Shown: in pieces, positions 28,217 through 38,072 of the stretch
Position numbering within the stretch: the first letter of the stretch is position 1
How the letters are laid out: each line of letters starts with the position of its first letter
Assembly: GCF_013415115.1 (NCBI RefSeq)
Contig: NZ_JACCDD010000003.1
Location: 62,001-126,000, forward strand
From: Vreelandella zhaodongensis
GTDB taxonomy: Bacteria; Pseudomonadota; Gammaproteobacteria; Pseudomonadales; Halomonadaceae
DNA: 64,000 bases
Direction of reading: 5' to 3'
Notes under the pieces: generated by a model
Seen by the model: the letters and a program-made list of their open reading frames with translations, nothing else
The model's database searches: none
What the model was told of the DNA's origin: nothing
Made by a program: the position numbers and the translations under genes

Positions 28217-29254
28217 ATGACGCTATCTACCTTTTTACGCACCGGCTTACGTCGCAACCTGCTGGCGATTGCCGTTGGCACCGCGGTTGCTGGGACGGCT
28301 GTTTCCAGTTCAGCCATGGCTCAGGAACGCGAGCTACTCAACTCTTCGTATGATATTGCCCGCGAGCTTTTTTCCGCGATTAATCCTGAGTTTCAAGCAT
28401 GGTGGCAAGAGGAACACGGCGAAGAGATTGATATCAGTCAGTCGCACGGCGGCTCTTCCGCCCAAGCCCGCGCGATCATGCAAGGTCTACGCGCCGATGT
28501 AGTTACCTTTAACCAAGTCACTGACGTACAAGTGCTGGCAGATGCAGGGCTAGTCGCCGAAGACTGGCAGGAAGCGTTCGACAATAACGCGTCGCCCTAC
28601 TACTCCACCACCGCATTCTTAGTGCGTAAAGGTAACCCCAAAGGTATTGAAAGCTGGGATGATCTTGTTAAAGAAGATGTTCGCATGGTGTTTCCCAATC
28701 CGAAAACATCAGGCAATGGCCGCTATACCTACCTAGCTGCCTGGGGCTTTGCGGAAAACGAATTCGACGGTGACGAAGAACAAATTCATGACTTCATGCG
28801 CACGTTTCTGCGTAATGTCGCCGTGTTTGACACAGGAGGCCGCGGCGCCACCACCAGCTTTATTGAACGCGGCATTGGTGATGTACTAATCAGCTTTGAG
28901 TCAGAAGTTAACAATATTCGCAGTGAGTATGGCAGCGACGACTATGAAGTCATTGTGCCACCGGTCAGTGTACTGGCTGAATTCCCTGTAGCGGTAGTTG
29001 GCCCCAACGCTGAACGTAACGGCAACCAAGACCTAGCCCAGAGCTACCTTGAGTATTTGTATAGCGAAGATGCCCAGCGCCAGCTGGCCGGCTTTAATTA
29101 CCGCGTCCATAACGAAACGGTGGTCGCGGAATTTGCCGACCATTTCCCCGACACAGAGCTGTTTGAGGTAGAAGATGTGTTCGGCAGCTGGGAAGAGGCC
29201 ATGGAAACCCACTTTGCTGGTGGTGCCCTACTTGATCAACTGCAGCGTCGTTAA
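28217..29254 (+). CDS. sbp: Sulfate/thiosulfate ABC transporter substrate-binding protein
   Basis: The 345-residue protein has a signal peptide of about 35 residues (ending SSAMA, then [17 protein letters not shown]). Family motifs are present: [17 protein letters not shown], a [14 protein letters not shown] segment and [17 protein letters not shown], with ligand-binding Ser and Gly residues typical of Sbp/CysP. It captures sulfate or thiosulfate in the periplasm and delivers it to CysTWA. CAGGAG precedes the ATG. Confidence 0.95.
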   Translation: MTLSTFLRTGLRRNLLAIAVGTAVAGTAVSSSAMAQERELLNSSYDIARELFSAINPEFQAWWQEEHGEEIDISQSHGGSSAQARAIMQGLRADVVTFNQVTDVQVLADAGLVAEDWQEAFDNNASPYYSTTAFLVRKGNPKGIESWDDLVKEDVRMVFPNPKTSGNGRYTYLAAWGFAENEFDGDEEQIHDFMRTFLRNVAVFDTGGRGATTSFIERGIGDVLISFESEVNNIRSEYGSDDYEVIVPPVSVLAEFPVAVVGPNAERNGNQDLAQSYLEYLYSEDAQRQLAGFNYRVHNETVVAEFADHFPDTELFEVEDVFGSWEEAMETHFAGGALLDQLQRR

Positions 29255-29263
29255 CGGAGCCTC

Positions 29264-30118
29264 ATGAGCCAGCTTGCAATATGGCGGTCCGGCAGCGCAC
29301 GCGTGCTGCCGGGCTTTGGCCTTTCTATGGGTATCAGCGTTTTGTTCATTTCGCTGGTACTGCTGCTGCCAATTACTGGCCTGTTTGGCCAGTTGGCAGG
29401 GCTTAGCTTTGCCGAGTATTGGGCCATTATTACGGAAGGCCGAGTGGTCGCTAGCTATATGGTGACCATCGGTGCCGCCGCGGTGGCAGCGTTGGTGAAT
29501 GCGGTGTTTGGGCTGCTGCTTGCCTGGGTGCTGGTTCGCTACGAATTTCCCGGCAAGCGCTTATTAGATGCCTTGATGGATTTACCCTTTGCCCTGCCGA
29601 CGGCGGTGGCTGGTATCACGCTCGCCACGCTGTACGCTGGCAGCGGCTGGATGGGTAGCCTATTGGAGCCCTTAGGGTTCCAGGTGGCTTATACCTGGGT
29701 AGGTATTGCCCTGGCCATGGCGTTTACCAGCATTCCCTTTGTGGTTCGCACCGTACAGCCGGTGCTGGAAGACCTACCTGCAGAGGTCGATGAGGCCGCG
29801 ATGTCTCTTGGTGCAACCGATGGCGTGGCGTTTCGTCGCGTGATCATGCCGCACTTGTGGCCGGCACTCGTCACCGGTACCGGTCTTGCTTTTGTGCGCT
29901 CGCTGGGTGAATTCGGAGCCATTATCTTCATTGCCGGTAACATGCCCTACGAAACAGAAATCACCGCGCTGATGATCTTCGTCAAGCTTCAAGAGTATGA
30001 CTATGCCGGCGCGTCGGCGATTGCCTCAGTGGTATTGTTCGTATCGTTAGCCTTGTTACTGGCGATCAATATTTGGCAAGGCCGCTTTGTGCGTCGCCTG
30101 CATGGAGGGAAGGGATAA
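29264..30118 (+). CDS. cysT: Sulfate ABC transporter permease CysT
   Basis: The 284-residue inner-membrane protein has about six hydrophobic segments and the EAA loop (VDEAAMSLGATDGVAFRRVI). LGEFGAIIFIAGNMP near residue 210 is typical for CysT/CysU. It lies 9 bases after the binding-protein gene and overlaps cysW by one base (TAATG). Confidence 0.96.
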   Translation: MSQLAIWRSGSARVLPGFGLSMGISVLFISLVLLLPITGLFGQLAGLSFAEYWAIITEGRVVASYMVTIGAAAVAALVNAVFGLLLAWVLVRYEFPGKRLLDALMDLPFALPTAVAGITLATLYAGSGWMGSLLEPLGFQVAYTWVGIALAMAFTSIPFVVRTVQPVLEDLPAEVDEAAMSLGATDGVAFRRVIMPHLWPALVTGTGLAFVRSLGEFGAIIFIAGNMPYETEITALMIFVKLQEYDYAGASAIASVVLFVSLALLLAINIWQGRFVRRLHGGKG

Positions 30119-30945
30119 TGCGTCGGATTGGTGATGCTCCCGCGGTGCGGCGTTTATTAATTGGCACTGCGCTGTTTTTGTCAGCGCTGTTTTTGCTATT
30201 GCCATTGGTGGCTATTTTTGCTCAGGCATTCTCCCAGGGCGTGATGGTCTTTTGGGCCAACGTCAGCAACACCTTTACCCTACACGCGATTGGCCTGACG
30301 CTGGTCATTGCACTATTGACCATTCCAGTGTGCCTAGTATTTGGCGTCGCACTGGCGTGGCTAGTCACCCGCTTTAGCTTTCCAGGGCGGCGCATTTTGC
30401 AGACCCTGATCGATATTCCATTTGCGGTGTCTCCAGTAGTAGCTGGCCTTATATATTTACTGCTCTATGGGCGAAACGGCTGGATCGGCGGTTGGCTGGA
30501 TGCTTACGACATTCAGCTAATGTTTGCCTGGCCCGGCATTTTAATGGTGACTATTTTCGTTACCTGCCCGTTTGTCGCTCGGGAACTGATTCCGCTCATG
30601 CAGGCGCAAGGCTCACGCGAAGAAGAAGCCGCCGTGACCCTCGGCGCTGGCGGTTGGACCACCTTCTGGCGCGTCACGCTGCCCAACATTCGCTGGGCAC
30701 TGCTGTATGGCATTATTCTTACCAACGCACGTGCGGTAGGTGAGTTTGGTGCGGTTTCCGTGGTCGCAGGGGCTATTCGTGGTAAGACAAACACGCTGCC
30801 GCTGCATCTAGAGCAGCTTTATCAGGATTATAACGCGGTGGGCGCGTTTGCTAGTGCCGCGCTGCTAGCGCTTATTGCCCTGCTCACTCTTGCGGCCAAG
30901 GCAGGCCTTGAATGGCGCGCATCGCGCCGGGAGGCGTATTTATGA
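30118..30945 (+). CDS. cysW: Sulfate ABC transporter permease CysW
   Basis: The start is ATG 30118 ([16 protein letters not shown]), with GGAGGGA just upstream and a one-base overlap with the cysT stop; this gives 275 residues. A longer frame from 30073 runs inside cysT and is not favoured. The EAA-like loop reads [20 protein letters not shown], and [19 protein letters not shown] is the CysW hallmark. It forms the second half of the membrane channel. Confidence 0.96.
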   Translation: MRRIGDAPAVRRLLIGTALFLSALFLLLPLVAIFAQAFSQGVMVFWANVSNTFTLHAIGLTLVIALLTIPVCLVFGVALAWLVTRFSFPGRRILQTLIDIPFAVSPVVAGLIYLLLYGRNGWIGGWLDAYDIQLMFAWPGILMVTIFVTCPFVARELIPLMQAQGSREEEAAVTLGAGGWTTFWRVTLPNIRWALLYGIILTNARAVGEFGAVSVVAGAIRGKTNTLPLHLEQLYQDYNAVGAFASAALLALIALLTLAAKAGLEWRASRREAYL

Positions 30946-32036
30946 GTATTCGTCTACAGAACATTGCCAAGCACTTTGCCAAAACCCAGGCACTGGAGCC
31001 GATTAATCTAGACATCCATGAAGGCGAACTTGTCGGCCTACTTGGCCCGTCTGGCTCAGGAAAAACCACCTTGCTGCGCATTATTGCTGGCCTGGAGACT
31101 GCTGACCGCTCCCCCCAGCCAGGCAAGATACTATTTGGTGACCGAGACGTCACCAACGTTCACGTACGCGACCGCCGTATCGGCTTTGTGTTTCAGCATT
31201 ACGCGCTGTTTCGCCACATGAGTGTGTACGACAACGTTGCGTTTGGCCTCACGGTGATGCCTAGAAAGCGCCGCCCGTCCAGTGGTGAGATTCGCGCACG
31301 GGTGTTTAGGCTGCTGGAAATGGTTCAGCTGCAACACTTAGCCAATCGCCTGCCCGCTCAACTTTCCGGTGGCCAGCAGCAGCGAGTATCGCTTGCCCGT
31401 GCCTTAGCTGTAGAGCCGGATGTGTTGCTACTGGATGAGCCCTTTGGTGCGCTGGATGCCAAGGTACGCCAGGATCTGCGACGCTGGCTTCGCCGCCTGC
31501 ATGAAGAACTCAACTTTACCAGCGTGTTTGTCACCCACGACCAAGAAGAAGCGCTAGAGCTATCCGACCGCGTCGTTGTGATGAGCAATGGTCGTATTGA
31601 GCAAATAGATACGCCTGAAACGCTCTACCGCTCGCCAAAAAATCGCTTTGTGTTTGAGTTCTTAGGCGACGTTAATCACTTAGAAGGCAAGGTAAGCAAT
31701 GGCATACTTACCTGCGGCGATGCTCGCCTGAACGTTGATCTACCCGATGGCGACGAAGAGCTATTGCTACGTCCCCACGAAGTGCGCCTTGCCCAGCAAC
31801 CCAGCGCAGAGAGCCACCTACCAGTGACGATTACTGCTATTTCGCCAGTAGGTGCAGAAGTGCGCGTTGAGCTGGAAGCCGACTGGCTGGCAAAACCGTG
31901 GCTTGCCACTGTGCGCCACGCTGATTTCGAACAGCTTGAGATGCGCCGTGGACAGCGTCTGTTTGCTCATCCGCGACAGTGGCACCGCTTTAAAGAAGAG
32001 GCTGAAAAGCCCAAGCAACAAGCTCGTGCGGCCTAA
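30942..32036 (+). CDS. cysA: Sulfate ABC transporter ATP-binding protein CysA
   Basis: The start is ATG 30942 ([16 protein letters not shown]), overlapping the cysW stop by four bases (ATGA) and preceded by GGGAGG; this gives 364 residues. Walker A (GPSGSGKTT), LSGGQQQR, Walker B ([11 protein letters not shown]) and the H-loop (VTHDQEEA) are intact. The C-terminal 120 residues form the TOBE-like regulatory domain. It energises sulfate import. Confidence 0.96.
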   Translation: MSIRLQNIAKHFAKTQALEPINLDIHEGELVGLLGPSGSGKTTLLRIIAGLETADRSPQPGKILFGDRDVTNVHVRDRRIGFVFQHYALFRHMSVYDNVAFGLTVMPRKRRPSSGEIRARVFRLLEMVQLQHLANRLPAQLSGGQQQRVSLARALAVEPDVLLLDEPFGALDAKVRQDLRRWLRRLHEELNFTSVFVTHDQEEALELSDRVVVMSNGRIEQIDTPETLYRSPKNRFVFEFLGDVNHLEGKVSNGILTCGDARLNVDLPDGDEELLLRPHEVRLAQQPSAESHLPVTITAISPVGAEVRVELEADWLAKPWLATVRHADFEQLEMRRGQRLFAHPRQWHRFKEEAEKPKQQARAA

Positions 32037-32178
32037 GCGTTGGTAGCCCCTGACACTAACGCAGCGCTATACTGGCAGCCAAAGAGGCTCAACCCATTGC
32101 TGCTACGGGTATTTTAGTAAAATACTGTGAACAGCCTTAGCGTTTTGTCATCTACCCTTGGTTATAGCGGAGAATCGT

Positions 32179-32772
32179 ATGCGTCGGCGTCATTTTTTAC
32201 AGCTCTCTTGTGCGCTGCTGGCCAGCATTTTGCTAGCCGGCTGTGCAAGCCCTCAGTATCTTCAACTGAACCCGCAGCGCACTGCCAATGTGCCACAAAC
32301 CGGCTCTGGCCAGCAGGTCACCGTGGTTGCTGTCGATGCGAGGGAAAGCGAGGTAATTGGAACGCGCTCAGGTGGCAGCATGTCGACTGCGCAGATTACG
32401 GTGAGCAGCCATGAATTAATTCCGCGCTTGCAGGAAGAAGCCGAGCGTGCGGTACGCGACATGGGGTTTAGTCCTACACGCGATGCTGCTCAAGGACGCC
32501 CAAGTATCACGCTTGAACTCGCAAGCCTCAACTATGCCAAGGGCGAAAGCGGCCAACCGCTCATCGATGAAGCGCGTATTGAAGGTGTGTTCCGAGCGGT
32601 GGCTCAAAATAAAGGGACGACTTACACAGGCACTTACACATCACGGCGCACCCAAGGTTATGCCATCAAGCCAGGTGAAGACGCCAACACACGTATGCTC
32701 AACGATCTGCTAAGTGATGGTTTGAACCGTGCGTTCAGCGACCCTGAACTTGGCCGTCTATTAGCGCGTTAA
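32179..32772 (+). CDS. YajG-family lipoprotein
   Basis: From ATG 32179 (GCGGAGA upstream) the protein has 197 residues. The signal sequence ends in a lipobox, LLAGC, so Cys20 should be lipidated. The rest resembles E. coli YajG: a QVTVVAVDAR strand near the start, ELIPRLQEEAERAV and a C-terminal NDLLSDGLNRAFSD helix. Function is unknown; YajG is an outer-membrane lipoprotein. A TTG seven codons upstream is in frame but unlikely as a start. Confidence 0.82.
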   Translation: MRRRHFLQLSCALLASILLAGCASPQYLQLNPQRTANVPQTGSGQQVTVVAVDARESEVIGTRSGGSMSTAQITVSSHELIPRLQEEAERAVRDMGFSPTRDAAQGRPSITLELASLNYAKGESGQPLIDEARIEGVFRAVAQNKGTTYTGTYTSRRTQGYAIKPGEDANTRMLNDLLSDGLNRAFSDPELGRLLAR

Positions 32773-32794
32773 CCCCTTCGACGAATAAACAAAA

Positions 32795-32820
32795 AACCAC
32801 CCGCTATCGCGGGTGGTTTT
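32795..32820. terminator. Bidirectional terminator between yajG-like gene and tpm
   Basis: AACCACCCGC (32795-32804) pairs with GCGGGTGGTT (32809-32818) around TATC. TTTTG follows on the plus strand and an A tract (32791-32796) precedes, giving T residues on the minus strand, so it suits both converging genes. Confidence 0.88.
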
Positions 32821-32846
32821 GTGAGCAGCGCTAAGCGGCAGGCTTA

Positions 32847-33479
32847 CTACACCCGTGGGCCTCGCCGCTCTAATGCCCATACACTCTCACTTCGCCCCCG
32901 TTCATCAGGCTCTCTATTTTCGACGAGTTCAACCCGAAAATTAGGCGTCAATAAACGCTGAATTTCACTATCAGGCACACTGAATGGCGGGCCTGCGTCA
33001 GCCTCTTCATGGGTCAGTCCAATCAACAAACCTTTTGCCCCAGGAGGTACCAGCTGGGCAAGATGAAATGCATAGCGCTCACGCGTGGCTGGTGGCAGCG
33101 CAATCAGCGAGGCACGATCGTAAAACGCGCCGACTTCCGCTGCCTGTTGGATATGCAGGTGGAAGAAATCACCACACCAAAGTTCGACATTACCCTGACG
33201 GGACACATCAAATCCCGCCTGGGTATAACGCGACACACCAGCATTACGCTGAGCTAAAAATTGCTCTATGGCTTCTGGCGCCAGCTCAATACCTAACACT
33301 GGATAGCCTTTGTCTGCTAGCCAGCGCATGTCCAGGCTTTTACCGCATAGAGGAACAAGCACTTTAGCACCAGCCTCCACGTTAAGCATTGGCCAGTGCT
33401 GGATCAACGACGGATGCGTGTCGGATAAATGAAAGCCGATACGCCCCTCTTGCCAGCGCTGACGCCAAGGGTTCTCCAT
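32847..33479 (-). CDS. tpm: Thiopurine S-methyltransferase family protein
   Basis: The start is ATG 33479 (MENPWRQRWQEGRIGFH), preceded by AGGGGAATAGGG; this gives 210 residues, the usual length for bacterial Tpm (about 218). The SAM-binding signature VLVPLCGKSLDMRWLADKG is followed by VLGIELAPEAIEQF. Bacterial Tpm methylates thiopurines and has been linked to selenium and tellurium methylation. A 22-residue N-terminal extension in the longest frame has no family support. The start codon lies 16 bases after the stop of the SH3 gene, so they are likely co-transcribed. Confidence 0.92.
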   Translation of the reverse strand: MENPWRQRWQEGRIGFHLSDTHPSLIQHWPMLNVEAGAKVLVPLCGKSLDMRWLADKGYPVLGIELAPEAIEQFLAQRNAGVSRYTQAGFDVSRQGNVELWCGDFFHLHIQQAAEVGAFYDRASLIALPPATRERYAFHLAQLVPPGAKGLLIGLTHEEADAGPPFSVPDSEIQRLLTPNFRVELVENREPDERGRSESVWALERRGPRV

Positions 33480-33495
33480 CCCTATTCCCCTCGCT

Positions 33496-34131
33496 TTAGA
33501 ACCAACGATCGCGTTTCTTACGGCGGCGCGGCAAATGCGGAACAATTAGCCCTACGAGTAAACCTGCGCCCGCTACACCTCCTCCATACATGAAGTAGCG
33601 CATTAGCAAGTCTTCTTCCTGGGTGTCTAGACGCGCTTGCAGTGCACGCACCTGCTGGCGAGACTGCTCTGCTTCACTATCGAGTTCGCGGTTACGCGCT
33701 TCTAATTCAATAATCCGCTGTTCACGGACTTCAAGCGTTTCAGTCATTGAAGATACTCGTTGATCCCAAGTATCATTAATACCATCCAGCTCTTGAGTGA
33801 GTTCATCTACCTGCGCTTGTAATACCGGCAACTGTTCACGTGCACTGGGGTTTTGCTGTATCTCGCTGCTGAGCACCCATACCGTATCGCCGCTATTGCT
33901 GCGTACGCGAGTATAATTGCCGCTTGTTTCAAGCACCTCGACCTGCTCACCCGCATTTAACGTTCCCACAATGCGATAGCCATCAGTGGGACCGCTGCGC
34001 ACATAAGTGCTTAGCTCATCACTTACCCAGGCTTGGCTATCCGACTGGGCAAAGGCAGGCTCTCCTCCGATACTCAACAACACGCCAACGGCAGCGGCGT
34101 AACAACTACTACGAAGTTTATTTACTTGCAT
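33496..34131 (-). CDS. TIGR04211 SH3 domain protein (YgiM-like)
   Basis: The 211-residue protein has a signal peptide (to about residue 28, AFA) and a bacterial SH3 domain (about 33-92: SDELSTYVRSGPTDGYRIVG). A coiled coil follows (about 98-175, rich in Glu and Gln), then one membrane helix near 185-201 and a basic tail (PRRRKKRDRW). This layout matches the TIGR04211/YgiM family of membrane-anchored SH3 proteins. The domain would face the periplasm. Function is unknown; the SH3 part suggests cell-wall contact. Confidence 0.88.
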   Translation of the reverse strand: MQVNKLRSSCYAAAVGVLLSIGGEPAFAQSDSQAWVSDELSTYVRSGPTDGYRIVGTLNAGEQVEVLETSGNYTRVRSNSGDTVWVLSSEIQQNPSAREQLPVLQAQVDELTQELDGINDTWDQRVSSMTETLEVREQRIIELEARNRELDSEAEQSRQQVRALQARLDTQEEDLLMRYFMYGGGVAGAGLLVGLIVPHLPRRRKKRDRWF

Positions 34132-34215
34132 GACGTCATGTCCTGATTGTAAAACGCGCGAGGCAGACGAAGCCTACGCGCGTATCGCTCAAAGCGTTGC
34201 GCTTGTCTTGGGCGC

Positions 34216-34545
34216 TTACCCTTCCCCACGAGGCGGCAATGGGAAGGGACGAGGAAACTCTGCGACGCGGGCATCGCTTTTGACAGCTTTTAAAGGGCCT
34301 TCACGTTCGACTTCATCAATACGCACAATCGTGTTGAGCGGCAAATAACTACGCTTAACGCCTTCAAAAGTACGCTGCAACTTTTCTGCCCCTGGGTCGA
34401 CGACAACCCGCGACGCATCGTCAAAGACAAACTCCTCGACTTCAATAAAGCCCCAGAGTTCGCTTTGAAAGATTTCTCTAACGTATAAATCCCAAATTTC
34501 ACCCTGCTGGTGAACCACCACACGGTAGATCGGCTTGGCCGCCAT
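34216..34545 (-). CDS. DUF1820 family protein
   Basis: The 109-residue protein matches DUF1820 (PIYRVVVHQQGEIWDLYVRE near the start; WGFIEVEEFVFD; VVVDPGAEKL; FEGVKRSYLPLNTIVRIDEV). The family has no known function. Most members end soon after the VRIDEVE segment, so the last 20 or so residues are an extension. The final FPLPPRGEG comes from an inverted repeat (CCCTTCCC at 34219-34226 with GGGAAGGG at 34241-34248). Confidence 0.85.
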   Translation of the reverse strand: MAAKPIYRVVVHQQGEIWDLYVREIFQSELWGFIEVEEFVFDDASRVVVDPGAEKLQRTFEGVKRSYLPLNTIVRIDEVEREGPLKAVKSDARVAEFPRPFPLPPRGEG

Positions 34546-34758
34546 CTTGGCCTATTCCTCTTGCCATTTGAACATAATGTTAAGCTGCCTAGCCTACCAT
34601 ACTCAGAGGTTCGCTCTTTAGTCTGCACCCATCAAAAGCGCTTATTTTTAGCTATTTTTGCCTTCAGAGGCTGCCAATTGGCCGATGGAAGGCTCTATCG
34701 TGTATGGTGAAGTAAGTGGTATGGCAACTTTATTCACTCACCCACAGGAGTCACCATC

Positions 34759-35982
34759 ATGCAAAAGGATCCCAATAAGGGCTATATCGCCCTATTAGGT
34801 TGGAGCCTCAATGCGATCGAAGCGGCAGAAAATTTTGACCGCCGCTACATCGTGGTTGCACCCGACTGGGCCGAGGAGTACTGCCAAAAACATGATATTC
34901 CTTATGTGCCATGGAATTTTGAGCGCCTTAATGATCGCTCTATCGAAATTGCTGAAACGCTAAAAGAGAAAGGCGTCGATGTAGCAATTCCGCTTTATGA
35001 AGAGACCGTAGAGTGGGCGGGCGCGATCAACTCACTGTTGCTCGATAATCCACGCATTTATGGCCAGTCGCTGTTGCTACGCGATAAAGCGCTCATGAAG
35101 CGCCGTGCCCAGCTAGGTGGCATTCGCGTGGGTATTTTTGAAGAAGCCCACGATAAAGATGACGTTGTCCGCTTTCTTAAGCGCGTCAACCAGACACTAC
35201 TCAAGTTGGATGGTGACCCCAATGATCCCATCCACCTGAAAGCATTTGATAAGGCAGGCTGTCTTGGTCACCGTGTGATTCGCACGCCGGATGAAGTCGA
35301 TACTATCCCTGACGAAGAATTTCCGGTGCTAATGGAGTCTCACCTAGACGGCTGGGAGTTCGCCGTTGAAGCATGGGTTCACGATGGCAAAATCGCTTTC
35401 CTGAACATTTCTGAGTACGTGACACTGGGCTATTCGGTGTTTGTACCGGCTTCTCCAGAGCTTGAGAAGTACCGCGAACAAATTACTACGCAAATTGAGA
35501 AACTGATCAAAGCGTTTGATATTGAGTTCGGCCTCATTCACCCCGAGTACTTTGTCACCAGCGACGGTGAAATGTACTTTGGCGAAGTCGCTTACCGTCC
35601 CCCCGGCTTCAAAGTCTTTGAGCTTCTCGAGCGGGTTTACGGTTTTAACGCTTATCAAGCGTCTATGTTGGTCTTCGATCCTAAAAGCACCAAAGAGGAA
35701 GTCGCTGCCTTCTTTCCAAAAGAAGTGGTGGACGCCGATGGTTTCGCGGGTTGCTTTGGCGTATACCCCCGCCGCCGCGTGGTTAGCCGCTTAGAGATTC
35801 CTGAAGAAACAGAGGATCACCCTTACTTTGAATCCCATGAGCTAACCCCACCGGTTGAAGAAACCGTCACGAAGCGCACTGCATTTGGCACCCACTGGGG
35901 CTTGATATACTTTAAAGGTGAAGATGCGCATACAATTCGTGATCTGCTTAAACGCCAAGAAGACCTCGACTTCTATGTATAA
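34759..35982 (+). CDS. ATP-grasp domain ligase, substrate unknown
   Basis: The 407-residue protein has an ATP-grasp fold of the biotin-carboxylase-like/L-amino-acid-ligase type. It shows an N-terminal pre-ATP domain (about 1-105; GYIALLGWSLNAIEA) and a central domain with ESHLDGWEFAVEAWVHDGK near 195-212. The metal-binding end is seen in LIHPEYFVTSDGEMYFGEVAYRPPG near 255-280. Such enzymes join a carboxylate to an amine through an acyl-phosphate. The C-terminal 100 residues have no recognised domain. CAGGAG precedes the ATG. The next gene follows after 30 bases with its own AAGGAG, so the two form an operon. No carboxylase or purine partner is nearby, so an amino acid or peptide ligase is the best guess. 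Confidence 0.82.
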   Translation: MQKDPNKGYIALLGWSLNAIEAAENFDRRYIVVAPDWAEEYCQKHDIPYVPWNFERLNDRSIEIAETLKEKGVDVAIPLYEETVEWAGAINSLLLDNPRIYGQSLLLRDKALMKRRAQLGGIRVGIFEEAHDKDDVVRFLKRVNQTLLKLDGDPNDPIHLKAFDKAGCLGHRVIRTPDEVDTIPDEEFPVLMESHLDGWEFAVEAWVHDGKIAFLNISEYVTLGYSVFVPASPELEKYREQITTQIEKLIKAFDIEFGLIHPEYFVTSDGEMYFGEVAYRPPGFKVFELLERVYGFNAYQASMLVFDPKSTKEEVAAFFPKEVVDADGFAGCFGVYPRRRVVSRLEIPEETEDHPYFESHELTPPVEETVTKRTAFGTHWGLIYFKGEDAHTIRDLLKRQEDLDFYV

Positions 35983-36012
35983 TCTCCGCCACGGCTGGGA
36001 TAAGGAGTCAAC

Positions 36013-38043
36013 GTGACGACCAATCAAGATGCATCTTCTTACCAATACGAAGATGGCAAGCTTAACGGGCTTTTAAGCAAGTTTGATGATGCGGTGCGCC
36101 TGCTTTCGCAGGCACCCGCTTTTTCTAAACCGGCCAAGCTGCCCCGCGTGATGGATACTGCGCGTCGAATCTTGATGCAAGAGGGTGGCTGCGCCGCCCT
36201 CGAAGCACGCTCGGCGGACTATGAGTCCGCCGGTGTGTTTGCAGGCTCTGACTGGGAAACACCACAATTTCTGGTGCCAACGCTTACCACCTTTTCGCTG
36301 AAAAGCGCTGATGCCAATGTGGTGGTCATCGAAGCATTGAGTGAGCTGCGACTTTTAGCGGTCGCCAAAGGTAATTACCTTCACTCACTCGTCTCCCAAG
36401 AGCATGCACACCATTATTTAACCCAAGTAATGGCCATTAACCTGTGGCTGTTATTTAACGCACCAAGCGAGGCTGAACGGGAAACCCAGGGGCGATTAGC
36501 GACTATCCCCAGGCACCTGTTCAAACATTTAGCCGAGCGCATTGGTTACGAACATGTGATTGATCAGCTGATTGATGAAATCTGGCGTATTTTAAAGCAG
36601 CGCCCAATTCAGGTTGATCCCATCAAACAAATGATTACCCAAATTGCTTTGTGCCAAGCAAACCCCGAGATTGATTTAGGTTCCAGCGGCCAAGGCGCCG
36701 ACAGGCTGGTCAGCTCGCTTTTCGGACCGACCCAAGCCTGCCGCGAAGATCCCGGTGTTGTACTGTATCGTGAACGGCTGGAGCGTATGGATAGCGCTGC
36801 CTTACAGGCGGAAGCTACCGGCTTCGCCCGCGCCATGCACGACACAGGGTTAGTATCGCCCTATCACGCGGTACTAATGCGCTATTTGCTTGAGGAAGGT
36901 GACCACCTGCTATCAGAGGCATTAGGGCTTTCATCGACTGGTCGTGATTGTCTGCTTTGCTATCGGGAACTTGTGCACGCACTAATCCGCAGTGGTGTTT
37001 ATCCCGCCACCGCCCAAGCAGTCTATGGTCTGGCACTGCTGCTAGAGCGAGGCATTCTCTATCAACCGCCAGTGGCTCCCGCCATGTGGCGACAGTTGAA
37101 TTTGCAGCTTTCTGAATGGGCACAAGCACGACTGAGCCTGTCTTATGGTGATGACGCATCACCACGAGCACGTTTAATCGAAGGCGTGCTTTGCATGCTG
37201 GGGCTACCGCTAGGCGTTGGTCAGGGCAATAATCCCACCTGCCAGTCGGCAAGAGCACTCTCAATGTGGGCCTATAATGACCCTGACTATCTGCTGCAGA
37301 TGGTGACCTGGGCTGCGCGTGATGATGAAATCATTATGCATTTCGAAGGTCAGTCAATCTCCTCAATGGAGAGCCTGTCAGGCGTTGCCTCCGAACTCCC
37401 GATGGATCTCGACCCAGCCTCATTGATTGTAGTGCCCCATTTGGATCGCATATATGCGGAAATGGGCAGGCGCTGTATTGGCCGAGAAGGCGACCCCCAC
37501 CGCTGGGTCAACCCAGAGTTTCACGGCTGGTGGTCGGGGAGAGGCTTTAGTATCAATGTTGACGTTGCCACTGGGCAACTGAGCGGTGTGGATAATTTTA
37601 TCCGCCATTTCTACGCCAGCTATCACCCCTACTACAATGGCAACCAGCCGCTGATACATCCTCAGCCGGCAGGCATCGCGGTGACTGATAGCGCTGCTCG
37701 TTTTATTGGCTGGCATGCCATCACAATTTTGCGCGCCTCTTTAGATCCTAACGATACGATGCGGATCTATTTTTATAATCCAAACAATGACAGCGGCCAG
37801 GATTGGGGAGATGGTGTAAAAGTAAGTACCGCCGGTAACGGTGAGCGCTTTGGTGAAGCTTCTCTACCCTTTGATCAGTTCACCTCAAGACTGTATATCT
37901 ACCATTATGACCCCTTGGAACGAGGCGAACTAGCGGTAGTAACAGATGAGGAGTTAGATAGCGTAAAAGGCTATCTTCATCGTAGCTGGGGAGCCTCTCG
38001 CGTCCCTCCCACCGACCTCCAAGCTGACCAAGGGCCGCAATGA
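36013..38043 (+). CDS. Large protein with papain-like C-terminal region, partner of the ATP-grasp ligase
   Basis: The 676-residue protein starts at GTG 36013, with AAGGAG 5 bases before it. I do not recognise the family. Residues 1-390 are mainly helical with no clear motif. The C-terminal part carries an arrangement like papain-fold cysteine peptidases: Gln404 and Cys410 in GQGNNPTCQSARALSMWA (Gln six residues before Cys, as in papain), His568 in IGWHAITILRA, and Asn589 in IYFYNPNNDSGQDWG. Aromatic and His-rich segments lie between (HRWVNPEFHGWWSGRGFS near 496-513; IRHFYASYHPYYNGN near 540). No signal peptide or membrane segment is visible, so it should be cytoplasmic. Together with the ligase it suggests a make-and-break pair for an amide or peptide bond. 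Confidence 0.7.
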   Translation: MTTNQDASSYQYEDGKLNGLLSKFDDAVRLLSQAPAFSKPAKLPRVMDTARRILMQEGGCAALEARSADYESAGVFAGSDWETPQFLVPTLTTFSLKSADANVVVIEALSELRLLAVAKGNYLHSLVSQEHAHHYLTQVMAINLWLLFNAPSEAERETQGRLATIPRHLFKHLAERIGYEHVIDQLIDEIWRILKQRPIQVDPIKQMITQIALCQANPEIDLGSSGQGADRLVSSLFGPTQACREDPGVVLYRERLERMDSAALQAEATGFARAMHDTGLVSPYHAVLMRYLLEEGDHLLSEALGLSSTGRDCLLCYRELVHALIRSGVYPATAQAVYGLALLLERGILYQPPVAPAMWRQLNLQLSEWAQARLSLSYGDDASPRARLIEGVLCMLGLPLGVGQGNNPTCQSARALSMWAYNDPDYLLQMVTWAARDDEIIMHFEGQSISSMESLSGVASELPMDLDPASLIVVPHLDRIYAEMGRRCIGREGDPHRWVNPEFHGWWSGRGFSINVDVATGQLSGVDNFIRHFYASYHPYYNGNQPLIHPQPAGIAVTDSAARFIGWHAITILRASLDPNDTMRIYFYNPNNDSGQDWGDGVKVSTAGNGERFGEASLPFDQFTSRLYIYHYDPLERGELAVVTDEELDSVKGYLHRSWGASRVPPTDLQADQGPQ

Positions 38044-38072
38044 ACGCGACCTGACAACATCACTTATTTCAC

